From Burkholderiales bacterium (lineage in GTDB: Bacteria; Pseudomonadota; Gammaproteobacteria; Burkholderiales; Burkholderiaceae), in contig JAJTAZ010000004.1 in NCBI GenBank assembly GCA_021287185.1, forward strand, positions 1-55,526: 55,526 nt of DNA, written 5' to 3'. Of this stretch, positions 24,905 to 33,285 are shown piece by piece. The notes under the pieces are model-generated. The model made no database searches. It saw only the letters and a program-made list of their open reading frames with translations, and was not told the DNA's origin. Made by a program: the position numbers and the translations under genes. How positions within the stretch are numbered: position 1 is the stretch's first letter; each line of letters starts with the position of its first letter.

Positions 24905-27900
24905 TTACAATTGCTTATTCGCATATTTTTTACGATATGCAACAAAGTACAGCAGTGGAATCACCACCAACGTTAAAATCGTTGACACGAATATCCCGAA
25001 AATCAGCGAAATGGCCAAACCGTTGAAAATCGGGTCATCCAAGATAAAAAACGCCCCCATCATTGCTGCCAAACCTGTGAGCATAATCGGTTGCGCACGG
25101 GTCACCGCAGAGTCAATAATCGCTTGTGCGAACGGTACACCTTGCTCAACTTGTAGTTGAATAAAATCCACCAATAAAATTGAGTTGCGCACAATAATGC
25201 CCGCCAGCGCAATCATCCCAATCATACTGGTTGCGGTGTACTGCGCACCCAAGAGCGCGTGCCCTGGCATCACACCAATGATGGTCAATGGAATCGGTGC
25301 CATAATAATCAACGGTGTGAGGTATGAGCCAAACTGCGCCACCACCAACAAATAAATCATAATCAAGCCCACGCCATAAGCAATACCCATGTCACGGAAG
25401 GTTTCATATGTGATTTGCCACTCGCCATCCCACTTCACCGAATAACCACGATACACATCATCGGGTTGCTTGATAAAGTAGTCTTTGAGCACACCGCCAT
25501 CGGGTGAGGCAATTTTCGCAATATCGCCACGCATACCAAACATACCATACAGCGGACTGTCGACTTTACCCGCCATATCCGCGACCACGAAATTCACAGG
25601 CAACAAATCTTTGTGATAAATCGGTTGCTCACGTACTGTGTCACTCACAGTCACCAATTCGCGAATGGGTACGCTTTGCCCTTGACCATTGCGCACGGTC
25701 AGCGCGAGTAAATTATCCAAACTGCCTTGCTTGTCGGCAGGCAATTGCAAGGTCACTGCATCAGGGTATTTGCTTTGATTGTGTAAATACGTCACCGCCT
25801 CGCCCGATAAACCTGCGCGTAATGTGCCCACAATGGATTGCTGTGGCACGCCGAGCAACATCGCTTTGCGGCGATCAACCACAAGCAATGTGCGTGGCGC
25901 ATCCGCAGGCGCGCTGTCATCCACATCAACAATGCCTTTGGTTTTCGCAAACACCGCACGCACTTCCTTGGCAATTTGGGTACGCACCCCATCGTCCGCG
26001 CCATACACCTCAGCGACAATCGGTGAGAGCACAGGCGGCCCTGGTGGCACTTCAACCACTTTGATATTCGCATGGTATTTCGCGCCAATGGCTTGCAGTT
26101 CAGGGCGCAAACGTGTGGCAATGGTATGGCTCTTGTCATCACGATGGTGTTTGTCTTTCAAATTAACAATCAATTCACCGTACTCACCACCACTGCGCAT
26201 GTAGTATTGACGCACCAAACCATTGAAATTAATCGGCGCAGCCGTACCTGCGTAGGCTTGATAATTGGTCACTTCAGGCACTTGTCCCAAATGCGCGCCA
26301 AGCTCATGCAGCACCGCTGAAGTTTGCTCAAGCGATGTGCCCGCAGGCATATCCACCACGACTTGAAATTCCGATTTATTGTCAAACGGCAGCATTTTCA
26401 ACTGCACCAAACCCAGCACAGGCAAAATCATCGAAAACGCGATCAAGCCAAACACCCACAAGCCCAGTTTAAACCGCGCACGCACACCTGCTTTTTCGTC
26501 GCGTTCGTTGAGCAGTGGACGAAAGACTTTTTCAAAAATCGGACGCAATTTACCTGCCAAGCCTTCATGGTGGTTTGGCTCTTTACTGAGCCACAACCGC
26601 GCCATCCACGGCGTCACCACAAAAGCAATCGCGAGCGAGAGCAGCATCCCCATGCTGGCATTGATTGGGATTGGGCTCATGTACGGCCCCATCAAACCAC
26701 TGACAAACGCCATCGGCAGCAGTGCCGCAATCACAGTCAAAGTCGCTAAAATCGTTGGGCCACCGACCTCATCCACTGCGGCGGGAATCAGTTGCGCCAA
26801 AGTTTTATTCGGGAACAGTTGCTGGTGTCGATGGATATTTTCCACCACCACAATCGCATCATCAACCAAAATCCCAATCGAAAAGATGAGGGCAAATAAC
26901 GACACTCGGTTGAGTGTAAATCCCCACGCCCAAGAGGCAAATAAGGTGGTCATCAAGGTCAATGCCACTGCTGCACCGACAATCGCCGCCTCACGTTTAC
27001 CCAGTGCAAAATACACCAGTGCAACCACCGAGAGTGTGGCAAAAATCAATTTTTGAATCAATTTGACGGCTTTATCGTTTGCTGTCGCGCCATAGTTTCG
27101 GGTTTCGGCGACCTCAACGTTGGCAGGAATCACCGTGTTTTTCAACTCGTCCACACGTTTCATCACCGAGTCAGCAACATCAATCGCATTGGCGCCTGGT
27201 TTTTTGGTGATGCTCATGGTGATGGCGGGATACTCAGCAAATGCGGTGTTTTCGCCTTTTGCTTGACCAAACCACACATAATTAGACGGTGGTGGTGCGC
27301 CATCGCGCACATTGGCGACATCGCGCAGATAAACGGGGTTGCCACCAACCACACCCACGATGAGTTCGCCCACTTCCTGTGCGTTTTGAAGATAAGGGCC
27401 CGCTTCAATCAGTGCGGTTTGATTGCCTGTGAGTAGGTTGCCAATCGGCGCGCCTAAATTTGCCGATTGCAATGCACTGCGCACCTCATTCACACCCACA
27501 CCTGTACTCGACATGCGGGCAGCATCCAATTCGACCATCACTGCACGCCCAGGGCCACCAACCGTTTTGACCTCGCGTGTGCCCGCTACACGTTTGATTT
27601 CCGACTCCAAGCCGTGAGCCACACGTTCCAAATCTTGAACATCGGCATTCGGTGATTTATCAAACAGTGATAAGGTCACAATCGGCACATCGTCAATGCC
27701 TTTGGGTTTGACAATCGGGTTGCCCACGCCCAAATTGTGCGGCAGCCAATCTGAATTTGAATTGAGTGTGTCATACAAGCGCACCAATGCTTCGGTGCGT
27801 GGCACACCCACTTTATACTGTACTGTCACCACCGCCATCCCAGGGCGCGAGACTGACATCACATGCTCAATATCGGCAATTTGCCCCAGCACTTGTTCGG

Positions 27901-28168
27901 CAGGCGTAGACACCATGCGTTCAACATCTTTGGCGGACGCACCTGGAAACGGAATCAACACATTCGCCATGGTGACGTTGATTTGCGGCTCTTCTTCACG
28001 AGGCGTGACCATCACCGCAAACACCCCCAGCAACAATGCGACCAAAGCCAGCAATGGGGTAATTTGCGCGTTGAGAAAAAACGCAGCGATGCGCCCCGAA
28101 ATCCCCATTTTGCTTGCTTGGGTGTTGGAGATTGCCTCGTGTGGTTGATGTTTGTCTGTTGTGCTCAT
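24905..28168 (-). CDS. RND efflux pump, inner membrane permease
   Basis: 1087 residues with the AcrB/MexB-type layout: twelve membrane helices and two large periplasmic loops. It contains PREEEPQINVTMANVLIPFPGASAKDVERMVSTPAEQVLGQI, the proton-relay TM4 segment SIGILVDDAIVVVENIHRH and the second-half TM segments (MIALAGIIVRNSILLVDFIQ). The EEEPQI segment marks a subgroup distinct from the classic AcrB and from CusA metal pumps. The adaptor ends 30 bp upstream and TolC lies downstream. The substrate is unknown. Confidence 0.92.
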   Translation of the reverse strand: MSTTDKHQPHEAISNTQASKMGISGRIAAFFLNAQITPLLALVALLLGVFAVMVTPREEEPQINVTMANVLIPFPGASAKDVERMVSTPAEQVLGQIADIEHVMSVSRPGMAVVTVQYKVGVPRTEALVRLYDTLNSNSDWLPHNLGVGNPIVKPKGIDDVPIVTLSLFDKSPNADVQDLERVAHGLESEIKRVAGTREVKTVGGPGRAVMVELDAARMSSTGVGVNEVRSALQSANLGAPIGNLLTGNQTALIEAGPYLQNAQEVGELIVGVVGGNPVYLRDVANVRDGAPPPSNYVWFGQAKGENTAFAEYPAITMSITKKPGANAIDVADSVMKRVDELKNTVIPANVEVAETRNYGATANDKAVKLIQKLIFATLSVVALVYFALGKREAAIVGAAVALTLMTTLFASWAWGFTLNRVSLFALIFSIGILVDDAIVVVENIHRHQQLFPNKTLAQLIPAAVDEVGGPTILATLTVIAALLPMAFVSGLMGPYMSPIPINASMGMLLSLAIAFVVTPWMARLWLSKEPNHHEGLAGKLRPIFEKVFRPLLNERDEKAGVRARFKLGLWVFGLIAFSMILPVLGLVQLKMLPFDNKSEFQVVVDMPAGTSLEQTSAVLHELGAHLGQVPEVTNYQAYAGTAAPINFNGLVRQYYMRSGGEYGELIVNLKDKHHRDDKSHTIATRLRPELQAIGAKYHANIKVVEVPPGPPVLSPIVAEVYGADDGVRTQIAKEVRAVFAKTKGIVDVDDSAPADAPRTLLVVDRRKAMLLGVPQQSIVGTLRAGLSGEAVTYLHNQSKYPDAVTLQLPADKQGSLDNLLALTVRNGQGQSVPIRELVTVSDTVREQPIYHKDLLPVNFVVADMAGKVDSPLYGMFGMRGDIAKIASPDGGVLKDYFIKQPDDVYRGYSVKWDGEWQITYETFRDMGIAYGVGLIMIYLLVVAQFGSYLTPLIIMAPIPLTIIGVMPGHALLGAQYTATSMIGMIALAGIIVRNSILLVDFIQLQVEQGVPFAQAIIDSAVTRAQPIMLTGLAAMMGAFFILDDPIFNGLAISLIFGIFVSTILTLVVIPLLYFVAYRKKYANKQL

Positions 28169-28197
28169 CGTGATTCCTATTGAATCGTGTTCATCGA

Positions 28198-29214
28198 TTA
28201 TTTTTTAGATTCAGACTCGGCACTTGCCGCTGCTTGTGGGTCAACCGCAATTTCTTCATCCACCGACAGACCTGTGAGGATTTGTACCTGATTGGCTTGG
28301 GTTTGCCCAACGCGAACTTGGCGCAACAAGAACACCCCTTGTGCAGATTTGACATACACCGCATTCATCTCACCACGACGCACCACTGAGGCGGCAGGAA
28401 TCCAAATGCTTGGACTTGCGGGATTCGCATTCGCAGGCAACTCCATCCACACCCGCGCAAAAGTCCCTGGTACCAAATCCACATTGGTGGGGTTTAAAGG
28501 CAAGCGAATTGTACCGCTGTGGGTACGCGCATCCACAGCAGGAATCACTTCCATAGACGCAGGCACCAACCATTGATTGGCATCTGTCATACCTGACAAT
28601 TCAACACGCGCTGTGGCAGAACGGGGAACCTGTGGCAATTGTGACTGAGGCACCTGCGCGCTCACACGCATGGCGGATGGATCAAACATTTGCAATAATG
28701 GCATCCCTGGCATCGCCATTTCACCCAATTTCGCGTTCACATCGGTAATGACCCCCGAAAAAGGCGCTTTGATGAGAAAAAAGCCTGCTTGTGCCGTCGC
28801 CGCGCTCATTTGGACTTTCGCCTGATCCAATGCCGCTTTACTGATGTATTTTTTGTTGTACAACATCACTTGTCGCTCATACTCTGCACGCGCGGCGATG
28901 GCTGCTTGCTCTGCGGCTTGCCCATCAATGCGCAGTAAGGGCTGACCTGCGCGCACACGATCACCCGCACGCACATTGATTTGCACCACATTACCCGCCA
29001 CTTGCGCAGCAATCGTACTTTGACGCACAGACTCAACCACACCGTCAAAACTCGTCATTCCCGCACTGCCACCCGCAGTGATTTTATACGTCGCGATATT
29101 CGGCGCAGCGGTTGTTGCTGGCATAGGTGCTGTTTTTTTAGACAACATCCACCATGCGGCGACCAATGCCACCACCAATAAAAGCCCCAATACCCACTTG
29201 CGATTCAGTTTCAT
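28198..29214 (-). CDS. RND efflux periplasmic adaptor (membrane fusion protein)
   Basis: 338 residues. An N-terminal membrane anchor (WVLGLLLVVALVAAWWML) is followed by the lipoyl-like half motifs (STIAAQVAGNVVQINVRAGDRVRAGQPLLRID and FFLIKAPFSGVITDVNAKLGEMAMPGMPLLQMFD) around a short alpha hairpin, then beta-barrel and membrane-proximal domains. It links the permease to TolC. It is the first gene of the operon and is divergent from an ArsR regulator, with a candidate operator between. Confidence 0.92.
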   Translation of the reverse strand: MKLNRKWVLGLLLVVALVAAWWMLSKKTAPMPATTAAPNIATYKITAGGSAGMTSFDGVVESVRQSTIAAQVAGNVVQINVRAGDRVRAGQPLLRIDGQAAEQAAIAARAEYERQVMLYNKKYISKAALDQAKVQMSAATAQAGFFLIKAPFSGVITDVNAKLGEMAMPGMPLLQMFDPSAMRVSAQVPQSQLPQVPRSATARVELSGMTDANQWLVPASMEVIPAVDARTHSGTIRLPLNPTNVDLVPGTFARVWMELPANANPASPSIWIPAASVVRRGEMNAVYVKSAQGVFLLRQVRVGQTQANQVQILTGLSVDEEIAVDPQAAASAESESKK

Positions 29215-29237
29215 ACATCACCTCATTATGGAATGGA

Positions 29238-29260
29238 TTGATTATACATTATTTAATCAA
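29238..29260. promoter_or_regulatory. Inverted repeat operator between the efflux operon and arsR
   Basis: TTGATTA (29238-29244), 9 bp, TAATCAA (29254-29260): a perfect 7-bp inverted repeat, 24 bp before the adaptor start. A+T-rich dyads of this kind are typical ArsR/SmtB sites. A related imperfect motif lies before the AhpD-like gene at 30495-30517. Confidence 0.5.
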
Positions 29261-29350
29261 GTAGTTAATTGCTTAATTAGTTTGTTGTTTTGATACAAAT
29301 TCATCTAATGCTTAAATGTTCCCAGCCCCAATTTCGAGTATCATGCGCGA

Positions 29351-29734
29351 ATGACAGTGAAAAATCCCACCCCAAACACCGAGAAAAAAGACATGCCCCC
29401 CGCAACCATGCAGGCAGTCGCTCGATATTTTCATGTGCTTTCTGAACCGACACGTTTGGCAATATTAAACGAGTTGCGCCAAGGTGAGCGCAATGTTGGC
29501 GATTTGGCACACATCTGTGGTTATACTGCTGCCAATATTTCTCGTCATTTGTCCTTACTCGCCCAACAAGGCATGGTCTCACGCGAATCCAAAGGCAATA
29601 GTGTTTACTACCGCATCACCGATGAAGCCGTGTACGAATTGTGCGATGTGGTCTGCGACAACATTGTTAAACACTTACAACGTCAACAAGAATCGCAAAC
29701 GGCTTTGCTGGCAGAAGTGTCCAAGCACAAGTGA
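29351..29734 (+). CDS. ArsR/SmtB-family repressor
   Basis: 127 residues. The winged helix-turn-helix core is FHVLSEPTRLAILNELRQGERNVGDLAHICGYTAANISRHLSLLAQQGMVSRESKGNSVYYRITDEAVYELCDVVCDNI. Three Cys (C56 in the recognition region, C98 and C102 in the last helix) could sense metal, oxidant or persulfide. The Cys pair of SqrR/BigR/YgaV is not conserved in the usual places (ILN where ILC is expected). It is divergent from the RND operon, with DUF2892 genes on both sides, and so probably represses the pump. The start is uncertain: ATG 29351, or the later in-frame ATGs at codons 15 or 20. Confidence 0.85.
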   Translation: MTVKNPTPNTEKKDMPPATMQAVARYFHVLSEPTRLAILNELRQGERNVGDLAHICGYTAANISRHLSLLAQQGMVSRESKGNSVYYRITDEAVYELCDVVCDNIVKHLQRQQESQTALLAEVSKHK

Positions 29735-29761
29735 TGCCCCACTTTTTTAGGCGAAAAAACA

Positions 29762-29788
29762 AAACCCCACAACGATGCTGTGGGGTTT
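29762..29788 (-). terminator. Terminator of the DUF2892/AhpD-like transcript
   Basis: A 10-bp stem, AAACCCCACA (29762-29771) with TGTGGGGTTT (29779-29788). On the minus strand it runs into TTTTGTTTTTTC. It may also stop the convergent arsR transcript. Confidence 0.75.
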
Positions 29789-29815
29789 GCTGTATTTAAC
29801 CATCAATGGTTATTT

Positions 29816-29998
29816 TTATTTATTACAGGTATTTTTACCCAGCAGTGTGTACAAAGGGCAAAAACCAAACAAGCCAGTCAACAAGGGTACCACGCCAATC
29901 CACGTCCAAGGTGTACCGTAGCCCAAAGCCGCCAAAACCACCAAAACCGCACCCACTGCAATGCGAATCGTTTTATCCATTCCACCAACATTTGCCAT
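29816..29998 (-). CDS. Small DUF2892 membrane protein
   Basis: 60 residues, MANVGGMDKTIRIAVGAVLVVLAALGYGTPWTWIGVVPLLTGLFGFCPLYTLLGKNTC. This is a textbook DUF2892 with two membrane helices and the FCPLY-LLG-NTC ending, closely similar to the protein at 8952-9143. It follows the AhpD-like gene by 89 bp on the same strand. The ribosome site is GAGGAG-like (GAGGAGAATG on the minus strand). Confidence 0.88.
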   Translation of the reverse strand: MANVGGMDKTIRIAVGAVLVVLAALGYGTPWTWIGVVPLLTGLFGFCPLYTLLGKNTCNK

Positions 29999-30087
29999 TT
30001 CATTCTCCTCAAATTAACACCGATAAAACCACGTTTTTGCTGTGTCGCGAGTCCATTGTACATCGACCCAATCCACATGCAAACCCA

Positions 30088-30441
30088 TTAAGACGCAGCA
30101 CTGAACTCATCAAACGCCGCCAGCACGTTGGCCGCATACATCAAAGACGGCCCGCCCCCCAAATACACACACATATTCAACATCTCGTTGAGTTCCTCGC
30201 GGGTCGCCCCCAAACGCACCAAAGCTTTCACATGAAAACCAATACAACCATCACAACGAGTAGCAACCGCAATGGCAACCGCAATCAACTCTTTGGTCTT
30301 CTCATCCAAAACGCCAGAAGTGGTCGCTGCACGAGCCAACTCACCAAATGCTTTCATCACATCGGGTGACTCTTTACGGAAAGAAGTTAGGTTTTTATTG
30401 ATGTCACTGGTCAACTCACGATAGGAAGGAATGCCACCCAT
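30088..30441 (-). CDS. Carboxymuconolactone decarboxylase/AhpD-like protein
   Basis: 117 residues, all helical, with the CMD-family redox motif C63-D-G-C66-IGFH70 preceded by ELIAVAIAVATR. In AhpD this CXXC-x3-H triad forms a thiol-peroxidase active site; in other members it is a thiol-disulfide centre. The rest (KALVRLGATREELNEMLNMCVYLGGGPSLMYAANVLAAFDEF) fits the trimeric AhpD-like subgroup. It is probably co-transcribed with the downstream DUF2892 gene and perhaps shares the ArsR control of the efflux operon. Confidence 0.88.
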   Translation of the reverse strand: MGGIPSYRELTSDINKNLTSFRKESPDVMKAFGELARAATTSGVLDEKTKELIAVAIAVATRCDGCIGFHVKALVRLGATREELNEMLNMCVYLGGGPSLMYAANVLAAFDEFSAAS

Positions 30442-30494
30442 AACAATGTCCTCATTAAAAATACAATCAATATACCGATATTAGCATAAGTTAA

Positions 30495-30517
30495 TTATTA
30501 AATTGTTATATTATCAA
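30495..30517. promoter_or_regulatory. Operator-like motif upstream of the AhpD-like gene
   Basis: On the minus strand TTGATAATATAAC is followed by ATTTAATAA. With one base gap it aligns to the inverted repeat at 29238-29260 (TTGATNATA...ATTTAATNA). The interval 30442-30693 is otherwise A+T-rich and holds no credible gene. In such a background the resemblance could be chance. Confidence 0.3.
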
Positions 30518-30693
30518 TTGCAACACATGTTCATTCTCAATTAACGGGATTGTTCATTCAATTAAAATTAAAATAAATATATATAAATAACTAAAAAAAT
30601 CAATCAAAAAAACACGCTCGTTTTGGTATCACTCTAAAGATAAGGTGTATCATGAAAACCTCACAGTGTGTTTGTGAATCGTTGACATGCATG

Positions 30694-30701
30694 GAGATTT
30701 G
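30694..30701. repeat. Left target-site duplication of the transposon
   Basis: GAGATTTG, identical to 35253-35260 and immediately outside the left inverted repeat. Eight bases is the usual duplication of IS1595-family elements. Confidence 0.85.
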
Positions 30702-30722
30702 CGATATTATGTAGCAGTCGCA
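30702..30722 (+). repeat. Left terminal inverted repeat
   Basis: CGATATTATGTAGCA-GT-CGCA reading inward. 19 of 21 positions match the right end. Confidence 0.85.
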
Positions 30723-30756
30723 TAAATCCATACAAATCAACAAGTTGGGTGCTAAA

Positions 30757-31257
30757 ATGATTAAGCATCTAACTCAAAAATTAAACATTCACGCAAAAAT
30801 TGCGCTTGTTTTCCTGAGTTCTGGATTATTAACGCTTGGCACATTATATACCCCTCAAATTAGCGATTATTCCAGACACCAATTCTTGGTTTTTATTTGT
30901 GCTCAAGCGATAATAATCGTTGTTGCACCATTCTTACTAAAGATTCAATTATTTAGACGATGGTATGGCTGGACTGACGCAATGAGTGATGAACAAAAAC
31001 TTGTAATTTCAAAAGGTGCTATTTTGGACTATTACAAAATTAGTTATGAGAATAAATATATCACCCGTGTTTTTCCATACTTCAGCAGAACATGTGCTAC
31101 TGGTTTTGTTCTTGGATTTATGGGTGATATGGTGCGACTTGTGGGTGCAGAGTATATCGGATGGATTGGCCAACTTTGCTTTTACCCTCTATTTTTGTCG
31201 TTAATCATCGCTACAACAGTACCATTTTTTCATCGGTTTAAGTACGGTGCAAAATAA
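30757..31257 (+). CDS. Membrane protein of unknown function, transposon cargo
   Basis: 166 residues from the ATG at 30757; the frame is open from a TTG at 30745. There are about four hydrophobic segments (IALVFLSSGLLTLGTLY, FLVFICAQAIIIVVAPFLL, FVLGFMGDMVRLV, LCFYPLFLSLIIATTVPFF). I do not recognise a family. It lies between the left transposon end and the convergent immunity-like gene. It could be a second immunity protein or an unrelated cargo gene. Confidence 0.65.
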   Translation: MIKHLTQKLNIHAKIALVFLSSGLLTLGTLYTPQISDYSRHQFLVFICAQAIIIVVAPFLLKIQLFRRWYGWTDAMSDEQKLVISKGAILDYYKISYENKYITRVFPYFSRTCATGFVLGFMGDMVRLVGAEYIGWIGQLCFYPLFLSLIIATTVPFFHRFKYGAK

Positions 31258-31268
31258 GTGTTTGTTGC

Positions 31269-31589
31269 TTAATCATCGCGCAAAGTAATGTCCTCAATCG
31301 CGTTGCATTGTTGCCATACCTTTGATTTGTCTCCCACAAGACCATAGCGATATTTGCAATATTCTAATAGCTCATCTGCACCATCGTTACTATAAGTTTT
31401 TCGCTGCCAAACCTCCATTTTTGCAGTGTTTTTAAACGCAATTCTAAATGTAGGTATTTTCTTGATAAAATATACATTGTGAGATTCGCCCTCTATTGCA
31501 TCGACACGATAGTAACCACAATAAAGCCAAGCGGTCATTATGAATGCTCCTGCAATGATAGTGCTTATGATTAATAGCATTTTTTTCAT
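31269..31589 (-). CDS. Probable immunity protein of the amidase effector
   Basis: 106 residues. One N-terminal membrane segment (LLIISTIIAGAFIMTAWLYCGYY) is followed by an exported domain with two further Cys (LLEYCKYRYGLVGDKSKVWQQCNAIEDI) that could form a disulfide. The start overlaps the amidase stop by 4 bp (ATGA), giving coupled translation. A small periplasm-facing protein directly coupled to a peptidoglycan amidase is the usual arrangement of effector-immunity pairs. The role is inferred from position, topology and coupling; I recognise no family. Confidence 0.65.
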   Translation of the reverse strand: MKKMLLIISTIIAGAFIMTAWLYCGYYRVDAIEGESHNVYFIKKIPTFRIAFKNTAKMEVWQRKTYSNDGADELLEYCKYRYGLVGDKSKVWQQCNAIEDITLRDD

Positions 31590-32281
31590 GGGCGGCTGAG
31601 ACCAAATGCAGCCCGCAACTCTTGAACAAACGAAATGCCGACATTACCAGGGCAGATTTTCCCTTCACTGGCTTGGTTCGGAAACTCTCTATGACCACCT
31701 AATACTGTAATATTGAAATGGTCATGCAATGCCTTGATTAGAACGTGGGCGGCATCTTTTTGAGCCGACGGTATCCCATTCATCGTTTTAGCAAAAAACG
31801 ACCCCACCGTTTCAGTTGCACTGGTTAAGTTTTCCAGCAATACAATCCCAATTGTGCCTGTGTTGTTTTTAGATACATTTGCACCTTTAAATCGAATGTC
31901 TCTGCCTTCAAAAACTGTTCCTGAGCAATCTAAGGCATAGTGATAACCAACAGCGGCAGTTTTTATCGGTCCGTCCATGTGTTCATGTTCAACATCTTGC
32001 AATTGGAACGCACCGACACCACAAGCATAACTGCGTCCCGCATGGTGAATTGCAATTTTAGTGTATTCCCAATCAAGGGCTAAAGTTTCACGCCCTTCAC
32101 CACTCTCAACATAAGGCTTGGCATTCCAATCTGAGCGAGGTACAAAGCCATTTCCATGCGAACGTACTTGATTAATAATGGCTTCTCTCGTTGCCGCTCT
32201 ATCGTTTACTGAAATCGTATGAGTAAAAGTGCGCTGCCCTTTACGTTCAAACCGAACATAGGTTGTATTTTCTGTCACCAT
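31586..32281 (-). CDS. PGRP/Amidase_2-type peptidoglycan amidase, probable T6SS effector
   Basis: 231 residues. The amidase domain begins near FVPRSDWNAKP and contains IAIHHAGRS (zinc His79), VGYHYALDCSGTVFEGRD (Tyr113), IVLLEN, GGHREFP (zinc His197) and K208-I-C210PG. This reproduces the His, Tyr, His, Lys-x-Cys set of T7 lysozyme-type N-acetylmuramoyl-L-alanine amidases. Residues 1-45 form an extra N-terminal segment with no signal peptide, so export must come from another system. It starts 2 bp after the PAAR gene and ends overlapping the immunity candidate. The PAAR neighbour points to delivery by a type VI spike. Confidence 0.85.
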   Translation of the reverse strand: MVTENTTYVRFERKGQRTFTHTISVNDRAATREAIINQVRSHGNGFVPRSDWNAKPYVESGEGRETLALDWEYTKIAIHHAGRSYACGVGAFQLQDVEHEHMDGPIKTAAVGYHYALDCSGTVFEGRDIRFKGANVSKNNTGTIGIVLLENLTSATETVGSFFAKTMNGIPSAQKDAAHVLIKALHDHFNITVLGGHREFPNQASEGKICPGNVGISFVQELRAAFGLSRP

Positions 32282-32283
32282 GA

Positions 32284-32796
32284 TTATTCCCCGTGAACAT
32301 CTTTGTGTTTGATTTCTTTTTTAGGTGATTTATAGTCAAGAATGATTTGTGCTGACGTTGCTTGCGCATGAGTGAGATATATTTCACCGTTAGAGTCGGT
32401 TTTTATTTGCTCATCATGTCCTTGGTAACGAACCAGTACGGTGCGATTGCGCACAAGTTCGCCCATATCGTCTTTAATATTTACCCGCACATCGTATTCA
32501 TCATCAGGCTGATTAATTTTTGTAGCCCCACCTGTTGGTTCAATCAAAAAGGTGGGATTGCCCGTGATAATGATTGCACCGCATCCTACCTTGCTGCCAA
32601 CATGTGCTATTGCTTGACCTTCTTCAAGGTCTGAATAACTACCCGTCATAATAGGCGTGTCACCATGAATTGGACAACGGTGTATATCACCAACACGAGC
32701 CACAGGTAGGCCGCCATCCATCCAAGTAGGTGAACCCGTTATAATTTCGCCATTGTGGTCACTCTTGTCGCCCACTCGTGCAACTGGTACTAACAT
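32284..32796 (-). CDS. PAAR-domain spike protein with C-terminal extension
   Basis: 170 residues. Residues 1-86 form a PAAR domain: VARVGDKSDHNGEIITGSPTWMDGGLPVARVGDIHRCPIHGD...IAHVGSKVGCGAIIITGNPTFLIE, with metal-binding candidates H14, H39, H44 and C72. PAAR proteins cap the VgrG spike of type VI secretion systems and carry or recruit effectors. Residues 95-170 (YDVRVNIKDDMGELVRNRTVLVRYQGHDEQIKTDSNGEIYL) look like a beta-sandwich adaptor domain. No other T6SS gene is in the window, so the cassette must use a system encoded elsewhere. The ribosome site is AAGGAG. Confidence 0.88.
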   Translation of the reverse strand: MLVPVARVGDKSDHNGEIITGSPTWMDGGLPVARVGDIHRCPIHGDTPIMTGSYSDLEEGQAIAHVGSKVGCGAIIITGNPTFLIEPTGGATKINQPDDEYDVRVNIKDDMGELVRNRTVLVRYQGHDEQIKTDSNGEIYLTHAQATSAQIILDYKSPKKEIKHKDVHGE

Positions 32797-32830
32797 ATTT
32801 ATGCTCCTTATTTTAATGCGATTCTGTGAC

Positions 32831-33247
32831 TTATCGGTATCTTTGGTTTGAATCAGAGCGCAGAATCAATCCATAGCCAACCACAAGAATAATCAAAGCA
32901 ATTAGTGCTTGAATCCATCCTGTTGCGTACCAAGTATAATCCATACGTTCACCAAAACCCAAATTGTGGATTTGCTGATTTGACCAAAAATCAGCCGCAG
33001 GAGACCAACACATAAGATAACAGACAATACTTATTGGCAAAAGCCAAATAAACCGCCCATTTGCCTGATGAACGAAGTATAACGCGACACCCAAACCGAT
33101 TATGAATATGAAATGATTAAATAGGACAGAAAGCGCAGTTTTTAAATCAATTCCAAGTGTTACTGACAACCAAGAACCAATAGAAAAAACTACCACAGCG
33201 GCAACCCCAGCAAAAAGTAATGCTGAATCTTCATCTTTACTGCTCAT
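32831..33247 (-). CDS. Four-helix membrane protein, transposon cargo
   Basis: 138 residues from the ATG at 33247, which follows AAGGAG; the frame opens nine codons earlier without a ribosome site. Hydrophobic segments are LLFAGVAAVVVFSIGSWLSV, ALSVLFNHFIFIIGLGVALYF, IWLLPISIVCYLMCW and IQALIALIILVVGYGLIL. No family is recognised. It lies between the DUF6471 and PAAR genes in the same operon, so it may be an accessory or immunity membrane protein for the cassette. Confidence 0.7.
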   Translation of the reverse strand: MSSKDEDSALLFAGVAAVVVFSIGSWLSVTLGIDLKTALSVLFNHFIFIIGLGVALYFVHQANGRFIWLLPISIVCYLMCWSPAADFWSNQQIHNLGFGERMDYTWYATGWIQALIALIILVVGYGLILRSDSNQRYR

Positions 33248-33285
33248 ACTATACTCCTTAGTTAAAAACCCCAAACACCATGGAC

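Noticed and set aside
30652-30714. 20-codon ORF MKTSQCVCESLTCMEICDIM crossing into the left transposon end, in frame with the OmpA-family gene if the element is removed
   Set aside because: The in-frame link across the rejoined site is probably chance. The DUF937 domain clearly starts at the ATG at 35340, and the short ORF has no family resemblance.
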